NCBI GenBank assembly: GCA_037178975.1
Contig: JASJZH010000001.1
Location: 3,720,001 to 3,784,000 of the forward strand
DNA from: Oscheius tipulae
Taxonomy: Eukaryota; Nematoda; Chromadorea; Rhabditida; Rhabditidae
Direction: 5' to 3'
Length of the DNA: 64,000 nt
Shown: in pieces, positions 19,077 through 29,704 of the stretch
Numbering within the stretch: position 1 is the first letter of the stretch
How the letters are laid out: each line of letters starts with the position of its first letter
The notes under the pieces: model-generated
What the model was told of the DNA's origin: nothing
The model's database searches: none
What the model saw: only the letters and a program-made list of their open reading frames with translations
Translations under genes and position numbers: made by a program

Positions 19077-20999
19077 ATGCCGCTTAAAGTGGTAACCGGG
19101 AGCAGAAGGGCCAGAACGCTCCGTAAGTACCTTTTTTCTCAACATACAGGGAGATTCCAAAACTCGTGATCGATTTGAGCGACTTTGATGCTTACAGAAC
19201 CACAGTACAGAAGACAAAAAGGAGATGGGACAAGGAGAAGAGTCTCCAAGATAATCCTCTTGCTGAGGCCCATACGAACTTCAATCAGCCAGGCGAGTTT
19301 CCCGATGTCATGCTCAAGAAGATTAATCAGGAATTCAATCTCCGAGGTAACACGACTGTAAGACTTAATTGAAATGCTCCGCAAACCGTGACTTCAGGAT
19401 TCTGTTCCGACGCCGAATCTTCCAACTGATTTGAACACTTTGAATTGTTTCGAGTCGACTTCGATGAACGAAGCAGGAGATGAGAGTTGGATCACGGTCG
19501 CCTATGCTGGTGGCCCAGTCCATTCGTTGAAGTTTGCCCCGAATCAGCTCTCAAAGAACGAGGAAGTGCTTCTCGTGACAGCTTATCCCAATGATGGACG
19601 TTGTTAGTCGAAAGTTGGCGCAAATCCTGTCTCGTTCAATTCTGGACAGTAAAACACGGAGAGAAGAAGAATGAGCAACGTTCTATTCTTCCTTGGTTCG
19701 TGTTAGTGTCAAGTACGGAGCTGTGCTCAACGCCTGTTGGTTGGACTGTCAGCGACCAGAAAATGGCAAAGAACTGCTTGGTTTAGTTGCTCTAGCCACC
19801 GCTCAGGGCACTGTTCCCATCTACAGGCATCTCGTATTCGTGTTTTGAATTATTGCCAATATTTAGAATTGACGTTACGTCCATGCCATCCATGCTGTCG
19901 GAAGATGCCAATGTTCCGCCTGTGGTCTGTTCAGAGCCACTTATAATTCTTCGCCAGGAAGAGCTTGTTGACAAGGACATTAAGGTCGGCAGGGTAGATA
20001 TCTCTTCAACGTTCACTAAAAATCGTATTTAGTTTCCGCCTCCCTTGACCAAAGTCGAATGGAGCACTTCGGACAACTCTTGCTGTGTGGTAGCTATTGC
20101 CGCTATGTCTGCATCTGGGACCTGACTGCCAATCCCAGTAAGGTAAACATTTTGAAAGAGAAGAGAAATAATGGTTTTCATCCGCTACAGAACTTTTTTT
20201 TTTGCAAAGGCGCATGAGCAATTTTCATCCAACCCGCGAATTCAGTTGTGGTGGCCTTCCGCGTATATGACATCCTATTGGGAGATCTTCTTCTAGAAGA
20301 GGCGACTGTCAGAGCAGCTAGTTCGAAATGGACGAATTGTGCCCAGATTGAGCCGTCGTGATTCTGGTTTCGAAGCTCGATGCTGGTTTCTATGAGATGC
20401 GTCGAAGAAGAGAAAAAAAAACCATTGACGCACTTTTCAGCTACAAGGAAATGCGCGAGAAGACCTGGCTTCTCAGATTTCCTTGGAGCCCAAGAAGGTT
20501 TGTTCTTACACTTTTCTTTCAACAAAAAGAGTTCTTGGTACACGCGCTCGCGGACTAAAACTTGCGGCTGCGTTGGCAGCAGCAGAACAGCTGTCGCTCC
20601 ATTCGTTCCCCACCAGGAAAACCTACGCAAAAGTTTCCCCTCCGACGGCAAAACATGATAATGCCAGTCCGCGCTGTTTCTAAAAATGTAACGCTGTGGC
20701 GGTCGGCACGACTCGTCAGCTTGTCATTTTCATTCTGTCGACGATGCACAATGCCGCCAAACGATTAGTCAAAACAGGGAAGGGGAGACCTGAATCACGG
20801 GCAGAAACGGAGCCCAAAGTCTTTGTCTTATGTCGACAGCGAGGAATTTAAAGTTGGCTATTTCAGGAAGGAAGAACGGTACCGTATTCGTCGCTGGAGC
20901 TCAGAGCACAGTCTCAGTGCCGTTGCCGCCAATTTGAACTCCGAAAAGCCAATCGTCGTTTCTGGTGGACAGGCTGGACTGCTCTTCATTCGTCGCTGA
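19077..20999 (+). CDS. TFIIIC subunit 2 (GTF3C2)-like WD protein, frame apparently broken
   Basis: Resembles the WD-repeat subunit of RNA polymerase III factor TFIIIC. Recognisable pieces in order: MPLKVVTGSRRARTLR; DAYRTTVQKTKRRWDKEK; GGPVHSLKFAPNQLSKNEEV; LVQFWTVKHGEKKNEQRS; VKYGAVLNACWLDCQRPENG; LLGLVALATAQGTVPIYR; PPPLTKVEWSTSD; LLLCGSYCRYVCIWDLTAN; and a clean end SLSAVAANLNSEKPIVVSGG then QAGLLFIRR with a stop at 20997-20999. GGPVxxL, QFW and the terminal SGGQAGL match how I recall GTF3C2. Several neighbouring pieces lie in different frames with no GT-AG intron between them (about 19605, 19697, 20075 and 20830), unlike every other gene here. Either a decaying pseudogene or assembly indels. 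One intron (from about 19826) would need a GC donor. Start uncertain. Confidence 0.5.
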
Positions 21000-22544
21000 A
21001 TCCGACGTCAGTTTTCATATTTCTTACTGGGTGGTGAAAGGTGTGGTGTTTTAGTATGTTTTCGTAAACATAATTTAGGCTTACAGTCTCTTTCCCCCTC
21101 CCCTAGGTCGTTTCTAATATCTGACAACCTTTTATGCACGTAGCCAAAAACCAGTAGTCTTTGAGTTGTTTTCGACTCGTCACGAAATCTGAGACCACAG
21201 CTCAGCGCGACACAAACCTCAGACAAGAGAATATCTACAAGCTTTTTCTCGAAAAAGTAATTCCAGGTCGATTTTCTTGAGCTGATTTTGTCGTTGACAA
21301 CTGCGCGCTCTGCCTCCGAAGAAGAAAGGCCGTCAAAATCAAAAAGGAGGTGGAAGAATAGATTTCTACTACCATAATGTGATCTCCATTTATATTTCCG
21401 CTTCGCACAATAAAATCGAATTTTCTGTCTAAAAGTCCCTCAGAAAAAGAGCCACAGCACGTCTCACTCCCCGCTCTCGGCAGCTGTAATATGTTTTGTG
21501 TCGGAGCTATCTTTGTGCGTGGCGGAGTGGGTGTGGGTCCCTCTGGAGCCACCCCCTCGCTTTGGGACTCAGGACGAGAGGAAAGAGTACAGGGAGAAGG
21601 AGAGAGTAGTGAAAGGGACCACCGTAACCAGGAGGAGCAGTGGGCGGAGCTGGACACAGCCCGAATCCTAGAGAGACAGCCAGTCCTGCCACCTTCAGCC
21701 CGGAGTTGGCCAGTCTTATTTTGATGATTCTTCTATCTAGACTTCTCTATCCGGTCATTCGCATCTTCTCTCAGTCCTTCCTAAAGCCTTCATAACTCTA
21801 CATTAAAGCAACAAACATTTGGGACCTTTTCGACCAAACTTTGGAGGAGACTTGCCTCTGAAGTCACGGCGATTCATCCTCGTTAAAACCATCTGACGAT
21901 GCTAAATGTCCTTCACTTCTTCGTGTGTCAATGACTCAAACAATTCAATCGAATAAGATTTACAACAGAAACATTTGGGACAACACGGTGCCAATTAGCA
22001 ATTCAATCACATTCCTTTTCTTGACCACTTGGCTGCTCAGCCGTTCGTTTCCTACTTTGGAAGAGATAAGAAAGACGGAAAAAGTAGTCACCTCCGTGGA
22101 AGGAAGATTTCTGCACAAGCCTTTCTCTGTTCGCCATCTATCTTTGGAACACTTCTAAGAGATACGAAACACAAAGCCTCTTTTATTCCTCGCATTATTA
22201 ACTTGTCAATCTGAGAATCCTATACTCTCTCGTGTTTTGTTGCAAAAAGAATACTTGTTCTCGGAACTAGTCTAGAGCTATTCGATTTTGACGGTCAGTG
22301 TCTGAACTAGAACAACCGGAAACAGACTCGACTACATGTTCTGAAGTGCTATTACATCCAGATACTTTTTTCTGTTCTTCCAATCTTTCCGCCCCTTCCA
22401 GCTGATTCATAAAGTTTCGATGCCCGCCCCTGCCTTTTCCAGAAATGTTTCTTCTCCCCCCTTCTCTCTGCTCTTTTGTTTTCAAATATTTCTCGCAAAT
22501 GGTCGTCTCTTTCAGTCTCCCAACTCCTCACCACCTCAGCCAAA
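21000..22544. other. Tropomyosin upstream region
   Basis: About 1.5 kb before the first tropomyosin ATG. Contains CAGCTG E-boxes at 21481-21486 and 22399-22404 and a TTTCAG acceptor shortly before the ATG. Overlapping minus-strand open frames (for example 21235-21657) look like shadows of C/T-rich sequence rather than genes. Confidence 0.45.
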
Positions 22545-25500
22545 ATGGACGCCATCAAGAAGAAGATGCAGGCGATGAAGATCGAGAAGGTAAGCTAATT
22601 GGAACATTAGCCAGTCTCAGTCGATCCGATCCGCCCGCAAAGCACAGTTCTTTTGACCATTTGACTAATAGTTTCAATCAGCGAGGATCGATTCGACTCT
22701 GTTCTGGCTACGAGCTGCCATTGTAACGGGGGGCTCCTTTACAACGGACATTGCCTCGGGACTAGCAAAAGAGCAAGGCATCTGGTACCAAATGAAAACA
22801 CTTTCACACAAGAAGGACTTTGGGTAGACGCCTTTTGAAAATTGCGAATAGTTAGGAACGGGGGAAGACACAAAATTCTGCTGTCTTTGAGGAGCATTGG
22901 TTAGCAGAGAAAAATGATAGACTCTCCAATAGGAGATCAATAACTGGAATAGATTTAAATAATATAAATTCAGGACAACGCCCTCGATCGCGCCGACGCC
23001 GCTGAGGAGAAGGTCCGCCAGATCACCGAAAAGCTGGAACGCTGCGAAGAAGAGCTCCGTGACACCCAGAAGAAGATGATGCAGACTGAGAACGACTTGG
23101 ATAAGGCCCAGGAAGATCTGGCCACTGCCACTAGCCAGCTCGAGGATAAGGAGAAGAAGGTCCAGGAGGTGAGTCGGCTTTCCTTTTTCCCTTTAGACTT
23201 TCAGACGGATCCGAAGGTACGCTCAGAAGATTCAGAAGTTTTTAGAGGTAATAAGAACTTTTTTGTTTTGGCACGAGAGAGTTGACGCCAAACTCCCACT
23301 CAAATGTGTAACAGCCACAGCTGTTAACGGGCTAGCTAAAGGGCAGCGAAACATTCAGAGGCAGGGGATGGCAAAAAGTTTGCGATATACTCTTAGCTCT
23401 AGTTGGCAAGTGAAATAAGATAACTTTTGAGTGTAGACGGCATTCAGTGCTTGAGTGATTGGGTGGAAACGCTTATCGTTAGGCTGTTACACGGACTTTT
23501 CTGAATAGAATTCAACCCTGCATCCAAAAGGCTTACTTTGACCCAAATTTCGAGAAAGAACCATTTATTTTCCAGTTAAGCGATGCTGTGCACATTTTTG
23601 AAGCAGTACTGGACCAACGCATTCTTTCCCACCTCTTGTCTCTCGAGTTCTTCCACTCCTTTGTGCTATTGAACTCGGGCTGACTATGGAGCTCTTCCCA
23701 TTCCTAGTTCCTACGTTTCAGATATTTTTGCGAACGTACGAACCTCTTTCGACTGACTCATGCTTCCGTCTGCACCAGGCGCTCTGTTTCAATTTGCATT
23801 CGATCGATTTTTAGAGAGAGCACACAGAACTGACACATTGATAACACAATTCCACTTCATCTCGGAACGTTCTTTTCCCCCTACAGCCTCGGAAAAGCTG
23901 TAAAATGATTAGACCCCGCTCCCTCTCTTCGAGCCTGTTTGCTTTACACTGTGCCCTCCTCGGCGGAGCTGCCAGCCCCCGCAACGATCTCGAGGATCAG
24001 AGCCTCGGATTGGAACTATGTAAATTGAGGACGATGATTGTGTCTCCCTTTTTGGGCCACTCTTTGCTGACCTCATTACGGAGGAGGAGCGAGGGCGAAC
24101 CGGACTTCCCCCAGCCATTACCGGACCGACTGGCACAATAGTCCCTCTTCACCTTTTATGTACGGACCGAATATTGACGCCCTCGCCCTTTATTCAGGTC
24201 TTGAGCACATTTTCTCTACTCAATCATGGGTTGTAGTAACCTTGTGAACTTTTGCACCTTCATTCAGTACCCTTAGAGTTAGTGAAAGTATCTGAAACTA
24301 CCTAAGATATCTAGAAAAGCCTGTAGATAAATAGATCCTGAATCGAATGGGCCCGAGACTCTGGCCCAGCTGTCCTTGCCAATATGTATAGATAAAGAGA
24401 GGGGTTGCAATACTCTAAGCGGCGAGAGAATCGCCATTTTTCGAGCGCGAGAATGGAAGGACAGCGAGAGAGACGAGAGCCAGCTGTGTATGCGACGCGT
24501 GCGGCGCCCGCGGGCGAAATATGCCCCAAACATGGAATTCGTCTCCTCTCTTTACCTTTAGACCATTTTTTCTCTTTGTTCAATCATTCTTTCTCACCTT
24601 TTGGAAGTATAATTTTCTCAATTCGAGTCTCTTTCGAGCGATCTAAACAGTATAACCACCTGTAGATACTCCTCAATTTAAAAGCAAACTTTTGGTCCCA
24701 CGACAAAAAAGATTCACGCAGAACCCCTGAAAGTTTCCGGTTAGGTTCGTCAATCTGCCACACGCCTCCCCTCGCCTCTTTCTCTCCTTCGGCACACTCG
24801 TTTGTTTGAGCTCTCCTTCGTCTCCGCCGTGTACCGCCCCTAAGGCTCTCAGCTCACAGTCTCCCTCCTAGTCCCGTTCTCAGCCAGCAGCCATGTCCAA
24901 GGTTAACAAGGAAGGCGCCCAGCAGACCTCTCTTCTCGATGTCTTGAAGAAGAAGATGCGGCAGGCCCGCGAAGAGGCCGAAGCCGCCAAGGATGAGGCT
25001 GATGAGGTCAAGAGACAGCTCGAGGAAGAGCGCAAGAAGCGCGAGGACGTATGTTTTTGCTATAGTTGGTTTGAAAAAGTTGAAACATCTTCTTTTCAAT
25101 AGGTACTCCCTCGTTTTTCATTTGTTCCTTTAATTTTCTATACCAGTTTTGCCTCTTTCCTTGGCCAAACTCCTAGAAGTTCCTCTGAACAGTACCTTTT
25201 TCGGATTATCCTTTGAAGAATAGACAAAACTTGATTCCTAACCTTTAGATACCAAACCAGCAATGATTCTACTCATTTAACTTCAGTAAAGCTGAAAAAA
25301 TAAGCTATTCCTTTGGACACAACTCGCTTGAGCTTTACAACTACCCTTTTCGACTTCAAAAGTTCAAAAACGTCACATCCGGCTTGTTTGTTGCCTTGTG
25401 TCTCTCAAAATGGGGATAGTCATCTGTCCCCCATATCTCTCTCAAGATAAGCGCGTTTTTCCGTGCATGTACAGTCCATAAGGGGGCGCGAAATCGATCT

Positions 25501-28500
25501 TGTCCTCTACTGATTTAGAGAAAACCAGTCCAACCGGAACACGTGTTTTTCTCTGAGATTAGGGCGCGAGGTTTCCAGGAATGCTCTACAGCCCTTTAGG
25601 CTCACAGTCGGGGAGGGAGGACAGCTAATGTTGACAGAGAAAGTGTGGCACTCCAGGACGGGCTGCGCAAGAGAGAAAGAGACGGCACACTTGAGATTAC
25701 CGCTAGTCGACTGGGGAGGGCAATAAACTGTTACAATTAGAACATTATCAATAGGGTGTTCTATAGGCTGAAGCCGAAGTTGCTGCTCTGAACAGACGCA
25801 TCGTGTTGGTCGAAGAAGATCTTGAGCGTACCGAGGACCGTCTGAAAGTCGCCACTCAGAAACTTGAGGAAGCCTCCAAGGCTGCCGACGAGGCTGAACG
25901 GTAATTCTTATTCATCTTGTGTCCATTAAGGCTGAGGCTGAGGTAGCCGCCCTGAACCGTCGTATGACTCTCCTTGAGGAGGAGCTCGAACGCGCTGAGG
26001 AGCGTCTGAAGATTGCCACCGAGAAACTCGAGGAGGCCACCCACAACGTCGACGAGTCCGAGCGGTGAGGAGGCTTTCTGCCAAAGCCTCTCAGTCTCGG
26101 GAATTGTCCGTTGTCTGCTTTATCGCTTATACTCTCTAAAACCACCTCTTATGTGTTGTCTCTACAGCGCTCGCAAGTCCATGGAGACCCGCTCCCAACA
26201 GGATGAGGAGCGTGCCAACTTCTTGGAGACTCAGGTCGACGAAGCTAAAGTCATTGCCGAGGACGCCGATCGCAAATACGAGGAGGTCCGTGTCTTTTTC
26301 ATGTGTCTTTGTCTCTCTTTATGTTCAGCACCCCAAAAAGTCCGTAACTTTGCATGAATCCTCTCCGTGTGCTATCCTTTCTCTTTTCAGATCTAACGCA
26401 AGTCTTTCCAAGAGTTTTGATATCGAAAAAAAAAACTCTAAACAAAACCCGCATGGTGTGTTTCAGCGCCCGACGATCCCTCGAATCCCGGTCAGAGATG
26501 GACGAGGACCGAAATAGCAGTCTGGAGCAGAAACTCCGCGAAGCCCAGAGTCTACTACGAGAGACGGAGCAGAAGAGTGACGAGGTCCTAACTTTTCGTT
26601 CTTAACTTTTGTTCTCCTCCCCTTCCTTATTCCCATTCAGAGACTTGTAGGGCTTTTTGGCGCTTAGGGTTCTGCAAAGATAGTTGACTGGTTCAGTGTA
26701 CGCAAGGTCATGGAGAACCGCTCCTTCCAAGATGAGGAGCGCGCCAACACCATCGAGGCCCAGCTCAAGGAAGCTTCCATGCTCGCTGAGGAGGCTGACC
26801 GCAAATACGACGAGGCGAGAACAGAGAGATTACTATATAATGAGCATGAGATTGAGAACCACTAACTGTCCCTCGTCCTCCGAAAGTTCTTTTGGGTGCT
26901 GTGAAGAGAGCTCTTTCTCCCTAAGAAAGAGACGAAGGTGGCTTGAAGATACTCTTTTTGAACTAGACTTCAAGCCATTTTCCCATGATTTCTGTTTTCC
27001 GTGATCTCATCCATGTGTTCAGGTCGCCCGTAAGCTGGCTATGGTTGAGGCTGACCTCGAGAGAGCTGAGGAGCGCGCTGAGGCCGGAGAGAAGTGAGTT
27101 CAGACCATTTCTTGACAAAAAATATCTTTCGCATAATTGCACGGCTTCTTCTTTCGCTATCTTTCTCTTTTTCTTCAAGCCCCAAACTTTTGCCCCTTGG
27201 CCCCTCAAACAGATTGTAATACAGCAAGATCGTGGAGCTCGAAGAGGAGCTTCGAGTCGTCGGAAACAACTTGAAGTCGTTGGAGTTGTCAGAGGAAAAG
27301 GCTCTGGAGAAGGAGGACATTTTTGCCGAACAGATCAGACAACTCGACTTCCGCCTCAAAGAGGTTAGAGGTGTTCGGACCTCTGTCGGGAATCCATACC
27401 GCTGTTTTACTAGCACTGACTACGCTTGTTGGCCTGAAGATTCTTTCTAAAGAGGTCATCTAACCATCAATGCCTAGGTTCAATCCCCCACTTCCTCTAT
27501 TCTTTCCCCTCAAAATCTACCCAAACTCCTATTGTTGCCAAAAAGCAACCTAACCTTCTTGAATTAACAGAAAATCGACGGAGCTACAGTCCGACAATCT
27601 CGCGTTGACACGTCGGTTGAGAACTCTTGAAGGGTCCGAAGAGAAATCTTCGAATCTGGAGAATGTGTTCCAAGTTCATACCGACGCGTTGACTGCCAGA
27701 CTCGTCGAGGTGGGGCTAGTGTCGTCAAAGAGACTTGGTTTAACGTGTCGTAATTGTGATTTTGTGCAGCAAGATCGTCGAACTCGAGGAGGAGCTCCGC
27801 GTCGTCGGAAACAACCTCAAGTCTCTCGAAGTCTCCGAGGAGAAGGCTCTCCAACGCGAGGACAGTTACGAGGAGCAGATCCGCACCATCTCTGCCCGTC
27901 TGAAGGAGGTCTTGTCTTTGTTCTTTGTCGTTTTGTCACAGTATCCTATCTTTCACTGATTCCAGTAGAAGATTGGGTTAGTCTATCGTAGAGTGACGTC
28001 CTTCTCTGTTCTCTCCAGTCCTCACGAAAACCAAAAAGTTCAGGCTGAAACCCGCGCCGAGTTCGCCGAGCGCTCCGTCCAGAAGTTGCAGAAGGAGGTC
28101 GACAGACTCGAAGGTGGGTTCTTGAGATCTTTTGTTTTGTCGTCAAAAGAGTCGCGTCGCTGTCTTTTAATGTCTACGTCTTGTTTTTTTTGTGTAGATG
28201 AACTGCTGTTGGAGAAGGAACGCGTCCGCAACTTGACCGAAGAGATTGAGCAAACTGTCCAGGAGATCCAGGGCTCATAAACGTATATGTTAGTTGTCCT
28301 CACGTCTCTCTCTTGCCCGCATGTCCTTCCTTCTTCTTCTCTGAAGCATGAATTGTATTGGAAGCATGTTGATTGATGAGTCGTTTGCATGAGGTTGGGT
28401 CTTCAGATTACCGCCCAAACTTTTGAAAGCACGCAACATTTCCCAAACGGTAAAAGATCAAAGAGGAAAAATGAGCATGAGAAATATAAAGTAACAGTAA

Positions 28501-28827
28501 ACAAGAGTGAAGGATGGTTTTGCTAACCCTATAACCAAGTGTAGCGAGTTTCAGAGTCGAAAGATGTGGCCGATCGGAAAAACCGCCAACTGCAAGAGGA
28601 ACTCGACCATCTGGTGACGGAACTGAACGGCGTTTGAGCGTGTTCATGTGGCATGTCCGACAACCTCTATTTTCTCTCTCTGTCCAGCCCTCGTGATGTA
28701 TTTACCACCCAATTCACTTACCTGTATCTAACTGTGTTCTGCAGACGAGCTGGTGCACGAGAAGGAGCGATACAAGGCCATCAGCGAGGAGCTCGACTCC
28801 ACCTTCCAGGAGCTGTCTGGCTACTAG
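22545..28827 (+). CDS. lev-11: Tropomyosin, multi-isoform (lev-11 type)
   Basis: Coiled-coil actin filament protein of muscle and cytoskeleton. Long-isoform path: exon 1 [15 protein letters not shown], exon 2 (22974-23168) [20 protein letters not shown], exon 3b, one of exons 4a-c, constant exon 5 (27023-27093) [20 protein letters not shown], one of exons 6a-c, constant exon 7 (28044-28113) [20 protein letters not shown], one of exons 8a-c. The commonest nematode muscle form would end [13 protein letters not shown] at 28827. That path gives 284 residues with unbroken heptads and no Pro, exactly the family length. A second ATG at 24893 begins a short cytoskeletal form. Exon phases are identical within each bank, so every combination stays in frame. 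AATAAA at 29018-29023. Exact residue identity with nematode muscle tropomyosin over long stretches is the main evidence for the taxon. Confidence 0.97.
24893..25048 (+). other. lev-11: Tropomyosin alternative first exon (short isoforms)
   Basis: In-frame ATG with good context (CAGCAGCCATG) inside the gene. Encodes 52 residues, [20 protein letters not shown] followed by a charged coiled coil ending EEERKKRED, as in the low-molecular-weight isoforms of nematode lev-11. It must be served by an internal promoter in the 1.7-kb intron upstream (23169-24892), which contains CAGCTG E-boxes at 23318, 24367 and 24481 and a GC-rich stretch near 24490-24530. The donor after the exon is GTATGT. Confidence 0.93.
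25767..26064 (+). other. lev-11: Tropomyosin exon 3 pair (3a 25767-25900, 3b 25931-26064)
   Basis: Two tandem 134-nt exons, both beginning [11 protein letters not shown] and both ending in phase 2. 3a continues [20 protein letters not shown], 3b continues [20 protein letters not shown]. They are separated by only 30 nt (25901-25930) that nevertheless has GT and AG ends. A spacer this short should not be spliceable, so the two are expected to be mutually exclusive. 3b is the muscle-type exon by similarity; 3a resembles the exon used with the short first exon. Confidence 0.93.
26168..26814 (+). other. lev-11: Tropomyosin exon 4 bank (4a, 4b, 4c)
   Basis: Three 118-nt exons of identical phase: 4a 26168-26285 ([20 protein letters not shown]), 4b 26467-26584 ([20 protein letters not shown]) and 4c 26697-26814 ([20 protein letters not shown]). 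4c is the muscle-type version. 4b is the most divergent of the three. 4a and 4b have GT donors (GTCCGT, GTCCTA), whereas 4c is followed by GCGAGA, implying a GC donor. Core RBFOX motifs lie between the exons (26351-26356, 26451-26455) and after 4c (26844-26848). Confidence 0.93.
27225..27908 (+). other. lev-11: Tropomyosin exon 6 bank (6a, 6b, 6c)
   Basis: Three 139-nt exons of identical phase: 6a 27225-27363 ([20 protein letters not shown], ending [10 protein letters not shown]), 6b 27571-27709 ([20 protein letters not shown], divergent) and 6c 27770-27908 ([20 protein letters not shown], ending [10 protein letters not shown], the canonical muscle form). The intron between 6b and 6c is 60 nt. 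Confidence 0.93.
28198..28827 (+). other. lev-11: Tropomyosin terminal exon bank (8a, 8b, 8c)
   Basis: Three alternative last exons, each 83 nt and ending in its own stop: 8a 28198-28280 ([20 protein letters not shown], end QEIQGS), 8b 28555-28637 ([20 protein letters not shown], end TELNGV) and 8c 28745-28827 ([20 protein letters not shown], end QELSGY). The last 27 residues form the head-to-tail overlap and troponin-T contact, so the choice should change filament cooperativity. 8c is the usual muscle end. Confidence 0.93.
28319..28655 (+). promoter_or_regulatory. Cluster of six GCATG (RBFOX core) motifs
   Basis: GCATG occurs at 28319, 28346, 28364, 28387 (here as TGCATG), 28475 and 28651, flanking terminal exon 8b. 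About one per kilobase is expected by chance. RBFOX proteins bind (U)GCAUG and set exon choice; an RBFOX gene lies at 43.2-44.1 kb. Confidence 0.55.
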
Positions 28828-29017
28828 AGGCTGGTTTCCCCCTGCTCCCCCCTTTCTTCTCGCGCCCATTCTTTGCTTTATAACCTGTATCTTTTCGTGT
28901 TCTTTTCTAGTTATATTGAGAGACTCTTCGTCAGTCTCAGTCCCTGACCCGCACCTTCTCTTTCCCCACTCTCGTTTGATGTGTTCCCCAACTGTTAGGA
29001 CACACAATTGTAAATCC

Positions 29018-29023
29018 AATAAA
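29018..29023 (+). terminator. Poly(A) signal of tropomyosin
   Basis: AATAAA 191 nt after the last tropomyosin stop codon, in the expected place for the 8c transcript. Confidence 0.7.
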
Positions 29024-29704
29024 TCTTCTATGAAAATCTTTGTTTGTGGGGGCAGCAAAACATCAATCGGGAGGGAGAGCCGCAGCTGTTCCACCTTCTT
29101 TACTGCGGAGGCACTCCCGCTCGCAAAACCAGCGAGCAGAGATTCTCGGAAAGCGGTGGGAGGAACTGGTTTTTCGGAACTGGAGAAAAACTCTCACTGC
29201 ACTATTAGCTTCCTCCCTCACAAACATCACTTTCTTTTCAAGGGGGTGCAAACTTGGGGCTAGAGTCTCTGAAAGCTCATAGTTAGTAAACTGGTTTCTT
29301 TCTGATAACAGCTTCATATTCGTTTGCCTCTCCAGTTCTGACGTACTTCAAGGTTTCCTCCAACGTTTCAATTTTTCCCTTGATAATGGAGCTTGACCCC
29401 AGATCCACGTACTCAAAACAGAGCAAAGACTCAACTCAAAAGTGGTAGAAATTAAAGAAGAGACATGCCTTGGTGGAATAGAAGAGGCAGCACCACTGGA
29501 ACTTCAGCTGAGCTCTGAATTGGTAATTTTTATCTACTTTTCTCAATAAGTTTTTTTTCAAGTCATAGCAATGCACAATAACATAGTCAATAGTTAGTAG
29601 TGTCTACGAAAGAAGAGCCAAAAGAGATCAGAGATAGATTTATGGCACCAGTATGATATGTTTCCATTTTGAGATCGAAAAAAGGCACGTGTTGGAAGAA
29701 AGAC
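29024..29704. other. Tropomyosin-innexin spacer with a possible small minus-strand exon
   Basis: Mostly non-coding. On the minus strand, just downstream of the innexin stop, a segment ending at 29283 reads YVDLGSSSIIKGKIETLEET then LKYVRTGEANEYEAVIRKKP VY and a stop, and looks protein-like. A plausible preceding exon (about 29473-29520, QLKFQWCCLFYSTK) would need a GC donor. It may be a very small gene or an alternative innexin end. I do not recognise the family. Confidence 0.25.

Noticed and set aside
21235-21657. 140-codon minus-strand open frame upstream of tropomyosin
   Set aside because: Lies in C/T-biased promoter-like sequence, no homology, alternative frames equally open.
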